Positions 44,501 through 56,394 of a DNA stretch of 64,000 nucleotides are shown here, one piece after another. Every line of letters begins with the position of its first letter. Within the stretch, counting starts at the first letter, position 1. The notes beneath the pieces are model-generated. The model saw nothing but the letters and a program-made list of their open reading frames with translations, made no database searches and was not told the origin of the DNA. A program made the translations under genes and the position numbers. This stretch comes from Simmondsia chinensis. Lineage: Eukaryota > Streptophyta > Magnoliopsida > Caryophyllales > Simmondsiaceae. The stretch spans positions 21,548,350 to 21,612,349 of the forward strand of contig JAGTTD010000020.1 of NCBI GenBank assembly GCA_018398585.1, read 5' to 3'.

Positions 44501-47500
44501 AAAGGTAGAGAACAAAACATAGCTGAAAAAAGATAGCCTTAGCTGATTTGAGAGGAATCTGGAGGGCTCCATGTTATGAGTTCATGGTTTATCAATGTCG
44601 CATGATCTTAATTTAAAACTGTGTACATTCTTTCTCTCTCAATGATAATTTTTTTCAATAAAAAAATATAGCCCAACCAGGATGAGCTAGATACATGTAA
44701 ATCAACCACAATTAAGGTTCTTTCATTGGAAAAGCAATTGGAAAGAATTGAAGCATTCTTGCCAATCTATGATGTATATCAATATTATGAAAGGTGATAG
44801 CATTTTTGCTGCCTACGTAAAGTGCAAAAAGCAAAATAACTATTTACATGCCTCCCCAAACTACATCCCTATCAGTTTTTTCAGAAGCAATTTAACCCAA
44901 GTGAATTCGTCTTGAAGAACACACATTTGACAGCTAAGTTCCATAACTTACAATATTCCATGTAAAACTTTATTTTGGCCTTTATTATCTTCAGACAAGG
45001 CTAAATCAAAACAAAAACTAATACAAAACCTGTAGTTTTCTCTATTTTGCACCACTCTCTATCTATTGTGTGCCCAAAAGGTTTCCCATTTTGGCTGAAT
45101 TTCAATGTTATTGAAACTGAAACTTACATAAAACATTGCAATACATGATCAGAAGATGTGAATTTTCACATCCTGTTTGAACAGAGACCAAAGGGGCGTT
45201 TAATTGATTGAAATGAAGCAACAAGGAAATGATTTTGTGAAATTTATAAATAGGAAGAGTCTTTCATTTTGTGTAGAATTGATGGGGTAAAAACGCTGTT
45301 AGTTTCAGTACTGATAAGCATTCCCCAGAGTACTAATGGAATGTTAAGCAAGTCGCTTTTCAGTTCAAACATTTCCTTAAAATGCAATAATCAAGACTGC
45401 AGTCAGTCGTATTATTAAATGAGAGAAAGCACGAAGTAAATAAAAGACCAGTGTGTTGTGAAATAGTGGATGTTCAGCAGGTCGATATGCCATCATCCAT
45501 GGAGCAAGAAATGTTGTCAGCAAACTCCAATAAGAGCCCGCGAATGCATATATATTGTAATATGTATTCAGAGAGAAAGCATGAACACGCTAAGGACAAG
45601 ATTTTCTTAAATAGAAAAGAAAGCACAAATAAAAACTAAGCTAAGAAAGCTCCCCAGTCTTCCATAAATCAAACTATACAGAAAAGCCTCTGAAACCTTT
45701 TGCCAAGTAGAGGGACCAAGTGCACCATAGAGTTGTCATCCCAGCAGTAAAGAATAACAGAATCTTTGCTCTTCTCCAACCCCCTTAACTGTATCAAAAG
45801 AGCACTTTATGCAAGCCAGGGAACCCACATCACAATGTCCGAAGAAATTAAAAAAAAAAACCCCCATGACCTATCATGCAATGTTCATGACACCCTACTT
45901 CAGGCGACTCAACCTAGCCCAAATTTTAGTCCATGAATGAGAATGTTTGAAATATGAAATGTATCATGATCTATACAAGAATTCCTTCTCCAAGAACAAA
46001 CTATTCAGTTTAAATGTGACCTACACTCAATGGAAATGGTTTCTGCCAAGATATTTGGCATGATACTAAGAAAAAGTATAAGCTACCTGATTTTGATGCT
46101 TCCAAGGTGATTTGTGATTGTTTCTTTGCAGGAGAAGCAGCATCTCTCTTTAACTCTGTAGCACTGCTCAGACGATTAACATTAGGTTCTCCATCACTAA
46201 CAATATTTATGCTAGAATCCTCCTCACTGGCACCAAGAGGCGCAGCATCCAAACCAATTTCCTCCACCATTTTGTCAAGTCGAACCTGTGACCTGCAAAT
46301 TCAACACGCTGACAGATAATACTCACCCACAAGTATTGATACGAGGATCTATGATTAAAAAGTAGATACACAAATAGGGAAAAAAGATAGAAATTTCGAG
46401 ACGATGACTTCAGATATGCATAAAAAGACTTGCCTCTTCAATTCATCTTGCAGTCGTGTGTGCTGGTCATGTGTCCGAATGAACTTCTTAATTTTTGAAG
46501 TGATCCTGAGCGTTATCAATTAACACTTGTTGACTACTGAATGTGGGATAAAACGACCAACCAGAACATAGAAGACAGAAAAATCACGCAAGCACATATA
46601 TATTTACCGTTTACAGATATCCTTTTCTTCCGACAGCTGTCGGTCAAGATCACGAATTCTAGAAGAAAGACTATCTGCTTCTTGGGTCCTCTCTTCAAGT
46701 TTGACCTTTAAACAGTGGACCAAATAATTGGTTCAGAGAAAGTAATAATAACACCAGCGCAGAGAGAAACGGTGCAAGTATGAAAGACTGAGATCATGAA
46801 GATGGAAGAAAAGAAAGAAGCTATTCAACATCCCATTACTTTAATTTTTCTGCACTTCCACTTCTTTCATCTTATCTTTTCTACCTTTTTTTTGGGGGGG
46901 GGGGAAGAGAGGGAGCAGAATACACCACATTATGCAACAAACAACCACAATTGCGTTATATGCACCTGAACATCTAAGGTCACAAAAGAAACAAAAATAC
47001 ATGGCAAGTTTGCAAATGAAGCAAACAGATCATGTCACCATACGGGTAAAATTTATTTTGCATAATAGGGCACTCTTCACACGGTTGCAATTTCTACATA
47101 ATCTAACAGTAATTATGCACTGGAAATCAGCTCATTCCATTACATTACAACCATCCTCGTGACTACCACGGCGCATCCACCATTGTAGATCAAGGGTAGT
47201 ATTTCAATCGAAAACCATATTACATCCAAAAAATGCAACCTAAAGCCCAAAATGGGGCACTCAAGGTTCAACCTCAGTCGTAATTGCATTGCCATGTCAT
47301 TTTTAGAGTATAAATATAATTATTCTGGGTATGATGCATGTTGCCTATACATTCAGCTCACAGTTTTGGAGGTAAGCAAAGGATACTTCACAACTTTCAC
47401 CGTATCAGCAAATAACTTGATGAAACCTCAAGTATCAGTTTGTAGTTCGCACTGATACAAATGGAGTTTCAACACTCTCGGTGAGAAGAATGACATGAAT

Positions 47501-50500
47501 AGACACAGTTTTCAAAATCCATTGACGTTCTGCTGGCTTTCCTATTCCGCAAAAGGAAACATATTCTAAGATGCAAGACGGACCAATTTTGAGACAATGC
47601 AATCAAAAGCGCTAACAAGCAAGAAAGGGCACCTTACTATAGTATAGATAGGATCGATATTCTAACTAAATAAACAAATAGTTGAAGCGTACAATACGCA
47701 GCATTACCAGATCGTTTACATCGCTAACTACCACAGACCATCAATAGGACAGTACTGCCCACACACAACACACGTTAAGTAATGATAGAGGCAAGCTTTA
47801 GCTTGACGGGCCGGGCCTTACTATAACCAACCTCACAGATCCCACTCAATCTTTTCCCGACTCTCTACTATACTATTCTATGTTCTTCCCGAAAGCCTGC
47901 CTAACAAAGATTTGAAATCTCTTCGAGCCTTTGGCAAAAGGTCAAATTTAAAACTAAAGGTTGGAAATTGAAATAATTGGCAAAATAAGCATCTTAGATT
48001 CCCTCTTTTCTAACCAAATCAACAGCAGTCAAGAGTTAAAACAGACCTCTAACTGACAATTTTGGTCATGAAGCACATCAACATCATCTTGGACTTGCTT
48101 CAGCTGCATAAAATTTCAAACTAATATGAACACATTATACAAGACAAGAAAAAACAATGATTTCAGTACAACCAGAACTCATTGCACCTCTTCCTGAAGA
48201 AAGCCTCTAGAACTAGATGATGCATGCTTCCCTCCTCTTCCTCGATCTTCTGTCCCATCCAGAACTCTAAAACTCTCAGAAATATCATTCCGACCATCCA
48301 CATGCTGGTTCTTCCTACATTTCATATCATTAGAACGGAATACATCAAGGGTTTCTCGTATTGGCTCAACGGAAAAGAAAAGGGGTACAATAGCTCGTTA
48401 TATTTACTTCAGCTACAAACAGTACCTATCAAAAAACCGAACTATGGGGGACACTTGACAACTGAAATGTGAAACTATTTGATATACGAAAGCATACAAA
48501 CAAGCCCTTCTGAGAATTTTCTCCACATTTACATCAATTGCATTTATTGGAACATGAGCTCATCTAAAAGAGCATACAAGCAACCCCCTTTCAAAATTTT
48601 CTCCCGACTTGAAGCAATAAGAAGCTTTCCTAACTTGTCCCATTTCTAATCTGACATTTCATGTATGAAAGAGCATTTTGATGGACACGACAAAGAACAA
48701 GAGACCAAGGAAGCATATGGAGACTTCACATATTGGATCTTTCAAAAGTGATTAAATCAGTTGCGTCAGAAGGCCTGAATAAATCTCATGCAGTATTTTG
48801 TTCTGTTATAATGATCACTGCGTACGTCTCTCACCCATCGGTCAAGTGAGTATGTCCAACAAATATGGGGCATCTTTCCAAGAGAAGAGGGTTATGATGG
48901 TTAGTTGATATTCTAGAATCTGGACTATTGAAACGTCTGTACCCAAGCTTCCTTGCACGGTACTCCTGCTAATCTGTTAAGTTTTGAACTGCCTTCCGAC
49001 CCTGCTCATCTATCTCATTTCTTCTCATTATGAAATTCTTTTTTCAGCGAACTTCTCACTAATCATTTTTTTTTCCCCTTTGAGTGACAAAGGTACGACT
49101 TTCTTCACGTTAAAAGAAGTGGCAATCCAATTCCCAAATCCTCACTTGAGATGTATACGGAGCACTAACTTATTCCAAATCCTTAGGAGATTGACTTGAC
49201 TAATCCAACCAAAAAAACTCATTCGCCACTATCGCCAACCAAAAGACGAATCACCAATTAGATGAGTACTTTCAACCAACACCCAGATAAGATTTATCCA
49301 GATAGTGCAAAGAATTTTCTCATGCAATCATGCAGGCTTACCACTTTTGGCAATACTATGCATTTATTGCTTACATTAAGCGCACACAATAGATGGCCAT
49401 TACAAATACTGAAGGATCTAGGAACCATTTAACCAACCCGACATTGTAGGAAACAGCCTGTCAGGGTTGGCTTGGTCAATTGATCTAACCAACCTCACAT
49501 TTTAGGGAAAAGGCTTTATCAGAGTTAATTTGTTTAATTGATTTTGTGCCCTGAAGCATTTCAGTTATTTGGAAAGTTTTTCCTTGACACAAATAAAATG
49601 ACGATGTAAATGGCAGCAGAACAACTATTTAAAGAAAGCCAAATCAAGTTACAGCATTTGCAGATATATTAAGAATCATAGTTGCAGTATCAACCATCAA
49701 GAAATCTAATAAAAAAACATTGAGTTCCAGAAGTTACCTCTTTTTCCTGAGACTCCTTGGGGGACTGTGTACTGGTAAAAGTTCAGGAGAACAAAAAAGT
49801 CAAGAGACAAGAGGACATTATAGGCAGTAGAGAAAGTAAAAAAATTTTTACAAACATTGTTCAACACTAAATTCTACATATCCTTGAGGGCTAATATATG
49901 GATTGCAGTGGCATAAAAAGTAGATGCAAAGGTGGGGAACCAGGAAAAGATGACTGTAGGCTCCAAAAGTTCCTTGGGAGCGATAATTCCATTTAAGCCT
50001 CACCGTTTAGCATACAACGGAAAGCTTATGAATATAGTCAAAGTCCTTCCCCATACTTTCAGCATAATAAATTTCTTCACCGTCCACAGAAAGCATAGGT
50101 AAAGAAGATGAGGAAAGAGATTAAGTATAGAGTGCCCATATGAACAAATGTTGACTAAATAGAAGCATGTTACCATTCTTGTGGAATGCATGCCGAGATC
50201 TTCCATCTCTCCCTGGGGAATACCTATGCAACGGAGAGCGCCTCCTTTCAAGCTTATCTCTCAAATCTCCAACCCTGCTTTCCCTTCTGCCTGAAATTGC
50301 AACGGAAGGAAATCTCAAAGTGCCGATTTTGCTATAATTAGCTCATTCTTGAGAAGCTAACAACTGGTAGAAGCAGCATCAAACATTGTAAAACTAATCT
50401 TACACTTACATAAAACAACATGAGTAACACAATAATGAACAGAAATATTGCTTCCTTTTCAACTCCGATGGGATCATCATAGATATATTCACCAGCATAT

Positions 50501-53500
50501 AGAGAATACATATGGATACTTCCGCATTTGCGCTTACATGAGTGAGAAAACTGTTGGAAACGTCAAATAAGTAGTGATAAAGGCAAGATAAATTCCTGTC
50601 TTCTGGAGCAACATCATACAGAATCAATCAGGGAACGGATTCCTCACAGAAACCAAATTCAGGCATTATACAGAATATGCAACAGATGTTGTACAAATGA
50701 CTTCTCTGATAGAACTTCATACTTCATCGAAGAAAACCTCGGGCATTTTCAGTATGGAGATGTCATTGCTGAAGTAATTACCACAAGCTCCTCCAATATG
50801 CAGAGCACACCATGAGATACATTCAATATTTCACCATTTGAGGAGGATAAAACAATTAATAATCGTGGTCCTTCCAACAAAGGGTTATCCAGACATCAAA
50901 GTAACAATCAGCTTTAGCAATGAACAGTCCCCATGATACTTTCTGATAGATGATGTGATTAAAACCCCATTTGATAGTCATTCTACTCATCTAAGCAATA
51001 GCCACCCTGCTAACGTAAAATGACAATCCTTGAGACAAATACTTGAAAATAACTTCAAGCCGCTTCATAACGGTTGCGCATAATTGATCATTAATGACAT
51101 AATATGTCATGAGAACAATGCACTGTGTATTAAGCAAGCGAAAAAAAAAACTGCAAATGCAACAAATGAGGAATAATCAATAACAAAAACAGAAGATAAG
51201 AATAGTTTGTATGTATCTCTGAATTCAATGACGCAAGCAAATGAAATTAATTAGCTGCATTTTTGTTGTTAAACTTGATTTTTCTGGGCATCAAGTTTCA
51301 CAAAAGTAGTTCTCACAATAACCTTAGAGAAGTTCATATTCCAAAATGAAGACAGATGGAAATTGCAATAAAACTTCAATCTTAATCTTTCCGTATTTTA
51401 TCATAATAAAATCAAAAGGTTATTATCCAGTTTGTCACTATATGTATTCTCACTCAATTTTCCCTTCATATTTCTATTAGTAGGCTAAATGTTTGAATCG
51501 CCCAACACTTTGCTACTTCCAATTCCAGGCATATTAATTGCAAATTTTTCCCAATCAAGAGAACAGTGTTTCTGTCATGTAGACCAAGGATAATTTAATA
51601 AGAAAAAGATACAGGACCTGAGGAACAAAACAAAACATGCAAAAAGCATTACAAACAGCATATCTTTTACGTTAGCAAAAACAAATGCTCCTCCCAAGGT
51701 AATCCTCTCACTTGAAATTTTTAAGAGAAAACTATCAATTAGTAATGCCTTGACCCAGAAAAAGAAAACCATCAAAATCGTATGGAGAATATTGGGTAGT
51801 GGAGGCAGCACGTAAACAAATATGTTCAACTAATTATAGCACAGTAAGTTTCAAGTAACTATGTACATAGTATGAAAACAAGGGAATCTAGTGTAAAACA
51901 CTAGTAAGGCGGGACAATTGGTTCTATGTTCAAATCCCGAACTTTATTACCTAACAAAAAAGCTGAAAGCCAGCTGTAATTTTGAACCATCGTCAAAATG
52001 AGAATTCAGACAAAGTATTTGATATGTGGAATAATACAGCAACAACAACAACAAAAAATCCAATGCTTCAAAGGGCTCCTGCCAAGGCAGGATCTAGGGA
52101 GGAGGAGATATACGCAGCTTTATCCTTACAACAACAACAAACCCAGTGCCTCCAAGGGCTCCCGCATAAGCAGGGTCGGGGGGGGGGGGGTAGATGTACG
52201 CAGCCTTCCCCATTCAGGGGTCTACCCTGAAGAGAGGTTGTTTCTGAGGACCCTCAACCTGAGAAGTTGGTCCGCAATATAGAGCATGTGACCTTGTAGC
52301 AAGAGATCATCAAAGCATGAGTAGGGCAAAACACATGGCGAGCAAACCAACAAACTCAAAGCAAGCCACATCAAGCAGAAATCAAAAGGTAAGATAAAGA
52401 TAAGGATAGAGATAAAGATAAGTAGGCAAGTAGCAGCTCATAAGAGCAAGTACACAACCTACGTGTGCCAAGAGGATGTCAAGGCCTAGCACTAGTAAGC
52501 TAGACTACCCTACTCTAACTGAAGCATCTATTAGCCCTATGCTAGCCCTCCATTGGGCCTTATCTAAGGCCATCTCTTCCCGAAAGTTTAGGTGGGTGAG
52601 GTCTTGTCAGATCGTTTCCAGCCATCTCTTCTGTGGCCTGCCTCTTCCTCTCCTACCTAGTGTAGTAAGGGGCTATTCGCATTTCCTTACTGGAGCGTTG
52701 TTCGGTCTCCTTCTAACATGTTCAAACCACGTCAAACGTTGCTCCCTCAATTTATCTTCAATGGAGGCTACGCCCAGTTTGCCTCTTACAGGGTGCAAAA
52801 AGCAAAAAAGCAAAAGCATTACCAAAATGAATAAGGGTCTGTGTAATAAGTGTCTTTATTGTCGGAGGACAAAGCATTATTGTCAAAGCAACATGTGACT
52901 TTTAATAAATAATAGCCACAAAATTTCACAAATTTGCTGAGGCATTACCAATTTTGCCCCGATAATAACATTATCATATGGAAATAATTGATTACGGTAT
53001 ACTAACGCACAATTAATGCTACAAGTCTATACGTTTGGCAATTGGATAAAGGGGTAAAAGCAGTAAAGAGGGGGATAAGATATTATCCTACACTTGTTTG
53101 GATATGTTTAATAACTAATTGTAAGGGTAAAGAAAGGTAAATAAATTACCCTCATTTGGTAATTAGATAAAAAGATAAGGCTAAAGAGAGTGACAGTTAA
53201 AATAATTTAGAAACTTACCCTGTCCCCCTTTCTCCCAAATTGGAGGTAAAGAAAATGGAGTAAACCCCATTACCCCTTTACCCCTCAGAAAGCTTTGCCA
53301 AACGGGGGTAAGGGCTTACCCCCTAAAACTCTTAGCTCTTTTTATTTTGTTGCCAAACAAGGGTACAGGGGATTAGGGTAATGGAAGGTAAATCTTTACC
53401 CCTGTTTGACAAATTCTTTTGAGGGGGTAAAAGGGCTAATCCTCCCATTTTCTTTAACCCTCAACTTGGAGGATAAAAGGGTGTAAGATAACTTTAAAAA

Positions 53501-53921
53501 ATTTTGGACAATTTTACTTGTATTTTAACTATAACTCTCTTTAGCCGTACCTCTTTACCCAATTGTCAAAGATGATAATTCATTTACCCCTCTTTACCGT
53601 TACTCCTCATTAAACATATATAAATATATAAACAAGAGTAGAATAATGCTTTACCCTCCCTATCTTTGCTCTCCTTTACCCAATTATCAAACGAAGCAAA
53701 GGCTTAGAACATCAGGAAATACTATTGAACTTTCAGCAAATTAACTACGTAATTCCAATAAACCAAATAAACAACACTATACGATGAATTTTACCATTAA
53801 ATGACCCAGAATATCGTCGTAGCTCAGCAATTCCATGAGCAAAAGAACAAGTTTGGCGCCCACAGTGACCTCTTTGATAAAGATCGCATAACTTCGTTTT
53901 AAAAAGCTTTCTTTCCACCAT
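41533..53921 (-). CDS. CCCH zinc-finger protein, C3H13/C3H40-like
   Basis: Eleven coding exons on the minus strand, all in phase: 53921-53795, 50290-50174, 49771-49738, 48314-48188, 48103-48047, 46705-46608, 46505-46434, 46292-46087, 44261-44083, 42948-42718 and 41604-41533. The product is 439 residues. A 5'UTR intron is likely at 54172-54021 (GTAAGC to TTTGCAG). Residues 12-29 form one CCCH finger ([21 protein letters not shown]-x7-C-x4-C-x3-H). Residues 43-100 are Arg/Ser-rich ([16 protein letters not shown]). About 136-240 is a coiled coil ([20 protein letters not shown]). A Pro-rich run ([10 protein letters not shown]) precedes an acidic end finishing VEVDIV, a hallmark of this plant family. 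RNA binding in the nucleus is the expected role; the family is poorly characterised. Oddities: a GC-AG intron after 46434 and a CAGCAG acceptor at exon 10. Introns contain an RTE LINE, motif arrays and an inverted-repeat element. Confidence 0.93.
41740..42070. repeat. GAGCTC/AAGCTC motif array
   Basis: In the last intron of the CCCH gene. It is rich in GAGCCAAG, GAGCTCA and AAGCTC words and starts 'catgagggctcattataaag', as the arrays at 4076-4490 and 24768-25165 do. Ends not resolved. Confidence 0.4.
42222..42615. mobile_element. hAT-like CGAGT-array element, left end clear
   Basis: It starts TAGGGGTGTAATTGAGTCG, the same end as 30047, and is filled with GAGTCGAGT, ACTCGA and GTACTCAA words. 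The right end is degraded; no target duplication could be confirmed. It is in the last intron of the CCCH gene. Confidence 0.5.
43000..46086. other. CCCH gene introns, no other features
   Basis: Apart from exon 9 (44083-44261), I see only AT-rich intron sequence with no ORF, RNA or transposon I can support. Confidence 0.4.
46706..52040. other. CCCH gene introns, mostly featureless
   Basis: Contains exons 2-5. Between them I see no further gene. A G run at about 46890 and a phrase around 49430-49540 repeated internally ('aaccaacccgacattgtagg' and 'aaccaacctcacattttagg') are minor repeats. A short 'ggttctatgttcaaatccc' at about 51918 looks like a B-box relic. Confidence 0.35.
52047..52810 (-). 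mobile_element. RTE-type LINE, 5'-truncated, with shared tail
   Basis: On the minus strand, 52800-52480 encodes a broken C-terminal [29 protein letters not shown] and a [15 protein letters not shown] stretch. A 3'UTR (52480-52290, with 'gctcgccatgtgttttgccc') leads to the tail 'ggttgagggtcctcagaaac', 'ctctcttcagggtagacccc', 'gggaaggctgcgtacat', 'cgaccctgcttatgcgggag', 'ggcactgggtttgttgttg'. A second, partial tail copy follows at about 52128-52047. It lies in the first coding intron of the CCCH gene in the same orientation as the gene. Confidence 0.75.
52900..53029. other. CCCH intron spacer
   Basis: Short AT-rich spacer between the LINE remnant and the inverted-repeat element; nothing recognised. 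Confidence 0.3.
53030..53697. repeat. Fold-back inverted-repeat element
   Basis: Outer arms 'cgtttggcaattggataaag' and 'tttacccaattatcaaacga' pair, and inside 'ttgccaaacgggggtaa' and 'ttgccaaacaagggtacag' repeat the same words. It appears to be several nested copies of a GGGGTAA/TTACCCC-rich element. It lies only about 100 bases from exon 1 of the CCCH gene. Confidence 0.65.
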
Positions 53922-54299
53922 ACTTAATCAAGTATAGACTCCCAAAACCACCGAAAATTAATTCGAATAAAAACCCTAGAATCACCGAACTTCTTTAGCA
54001 ATATGCAACATCTGAAGTACCTGCAAAAAGGAACTAAAATTTGACCTAAATTTGTGAAGAATCAACGAAGATAAAACTATCATTAAATTTATGTTTATTT
54101 ATTCATCTTGGTATTATTTTAGTGAAGATAAAACAACGTCGAATTGTATGAAGAACTGAAACGAATGCTTACCTTATCGGAGGGACGAATTGGAAGAATT
54201 TTCTATCAAGTTAGGTTAAATTTATCAAGACCACGATGATAAACTCCAGGGAGTTGTTTACGAGGATGATTTGCAATTGTTATTGGGACGAATGAAAAG

Positions 54300-54720
54300 G
54301 AGTAAAAGAGAGTTTTCTACAAAATTGGGTTGGGTCAAGCCCGGCTTGGGTCGACCTCAAGTCAGGCTAATCTCGGATTGGGTTGACATCGGATTCGGTC
54401 ATTCTTGGATGAGGTTGGATTTTAAGTTGATCAATTAGTCATTTTGATAATATATCTACTAGACCATGAAAATAATGACTAATTGACATATCATTTAGAT
54501 TTTATGATAAATTGGATTCTATTTAGATAATTTTGGGTTATAAGATGGGTTGAGTTTGGGTGTGTTGGGTCAAATCCCGGCTGATTCATTTTTTGGTTCA
54601 GGTTCCAATAAATTTTAAAACGTTCGGGTTAGAGTTGTGTCAAGTAGCAGGTCAAATGGATCGGATCATCTGATAACATCAGGTTGGGTAATATTTTGCT
54701 AGCTCTAATGACATGAACTA
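54300..54720. repeat. GGGTTGGGT-type motif array
   Basis: Immediately upstream of the CCCH 5'UTR. It contains 'tgggttgggtcaagccc', 'tgggtcgacctcaag', 'ttgggttgacatcgg' and 'ggatcatctgataacatc', in the style of the other motif-array elements. Ends not resolved. It may form part of the promoter region. Confidence 0.35.
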
Positions 54721-54879
54721 TTCTAGGGGCTTGTTTGACCTTCGGGTATAATGGTACAGATATAAGTGAGCCCTAAGCTAGATAAAATGCATGAATGTCT
54801 TTTAATAGGCTAACCTCCAACTGAGCGGGGCGGAGTCAAGTGAAAATTGGAACCTGTGGAGTAGAAATTTGTCAGTTGA

Positions 54880-55260
54880 TGGTCCCTTTATGAACACTAC
54901 GACAACTTGCTTGGTGGTAAGCATATATCAAATCGAGAGATCTCTTTTCAAAACTTTTCTCTTGCATAGTGAAAATTAATGTCAACATACTTATGTGCTT
55001 AGATAATTTGAGACTGATTTGGCGACAAGGTAAGAAGCGCAAACGTTGTCACAGTAAACAATGATCGGTCCAGGATGTCGAAGGCCTCGATCACGCATCA
55101 GGTAATGTATCCAGTCACTTTCTATAACAGTTTGGACAACTACTTGATATTTTGATTTTGTGATAGATTTGAAAATAGAGGGTTGTTTCTTGGCTCACCG
55201 TGGGATGAGATTCGGTCCAAATAAGATGACATAATCAGTGATGGATCTTCCTCATTAACA
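54880..55260 (-). pseudogene. Copia RNase H fragment
   Basis: Minus-strand frames give IVYCDNVCASYLVAKSVSN and, after stops, LTTKQVVVVFIKGPS, matching the order of copia RNase H (CDN...ASNP..., then the QVAD.FTKGL end). Several stops are present. No LTR is nearby. Confidence 0.5.
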
Positions 55261-55289
55261 GCTTGGTTCAGCAAGAAAATTGTTCAATA

Positions 55290-56170
55290 ATACAACAATA
55301 ACAATAAACCTAGTGTTTTAAGGGCTTCCGTCAATGCAGGGTCGGAGAGTTGGGGGGGGGGGGGGGGGGAATGTAAGCAGTCTTACCCCTTCAGGGTATT
55401 ACCTTAAAGGGAGGCTATGTTCGAGGACCCTCAACCTGAAAAGCATAATAACAACATCACATAGATAGCATAAAGCAACAATAAGCAAAAAAAGCAACAA
55501 GCAACAAAGCTTATAGCATAGCGGAGCAACAATACATCGCATGAGTATCAAGCAATAAGCCACCAGCAACCAACATCATGTTGCCATAGCAAGTATAAGC
55601 AAGGCAAACATATAGTCCTATGAGAGCTAGGACTAGCTGAGTTATACTCCTCTGTCCTAAACCACTATATTGGCTATACCTATGCTAACCTTCACTTAAA
55701 CTCTATCCAAAGCTATTTCCTATTTTAGGTTTAGATAGGTGAGGACTTGTTGAATTGTCTTCATACTCTTCTTTTGTCTGCCCCTTTCTCTCCTCCCATG
55801 CGTAATATACAGTTGTTCGTATCTCTTGACAGGGACAGTGGTCGGTGTCCTCTTAACATGCCTAAACCACCGCAAATATTGCTCCCTTAACTTATCCTTG
55901 ATAAGGGATATGCCCAATTTGCTTCTTATAATATTATTTCTAATCCTAAATTCTTTGTATGTCCACACATCCATCGTAGCATCCTCATTTTAGCCACCTT
56001 CAACTTCTGCATAAGATGATGTTTAATTGGTCAACACTTTGTACCGTATGACATAGCTAGTCTCACCACCATCTTAGAGTATTTTTCCTTTAATTTTAAT
56101 GTGAACTTTTTATCGTATAATATCGCAGAGGCCATCCTCAAAATAGCCTGATGCTAACTCAAATAGTGCA
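55290..56170 (-). mobile_element. RTE-type LINE, 5'-truncated, with shared tail
   Basis: Minus strand. 55974-55720 is an open stretch resembling the C-terminus of plant RTE LINE ORFs (FRIRNNIIRSKLGISLIKDK, LREQYLRWFRHVKRTP, GRRERGRQKKS). More upstream remnants extend to about 56170. Downstream, 55450-55290 is the tail: 'ggttgagggtcctcgaacat', 'ccctgaaggggtaag', an 18-20 base G run on + (about 55355), 'cgaccctgcattgacggaag' and a (TTG)n-like end. Same structure as 52047-52810. Confidence 0.75.
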
Positions 56171-56394
56171 TTGTCCAAAAAACTCTAACAACTTGGCTCG
56201 GGAGCAAGCTCAGCTCTTGTTATACACATTAATGTATACTTCATATGTGTTTTCTGAAGTAGACTTCGCGAGAGTTTGTGTGAATCAATCATCATGGAGC
56301 AAAAAATTATAAGTTTCAAAGGGTATCTTTAAGTATTTCAAATTCCATTGCATTGATGTGATTTGTGTGAATGATTGACTGATGATGAAATCTT

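Noticed and set aside
55350..55372. Long G run as a G-quadruplex control element
   Set aside because: It lies within the variable C/G tract of the RTE tail; similar runs occur at 52178-52192 in the same position of the other copy.
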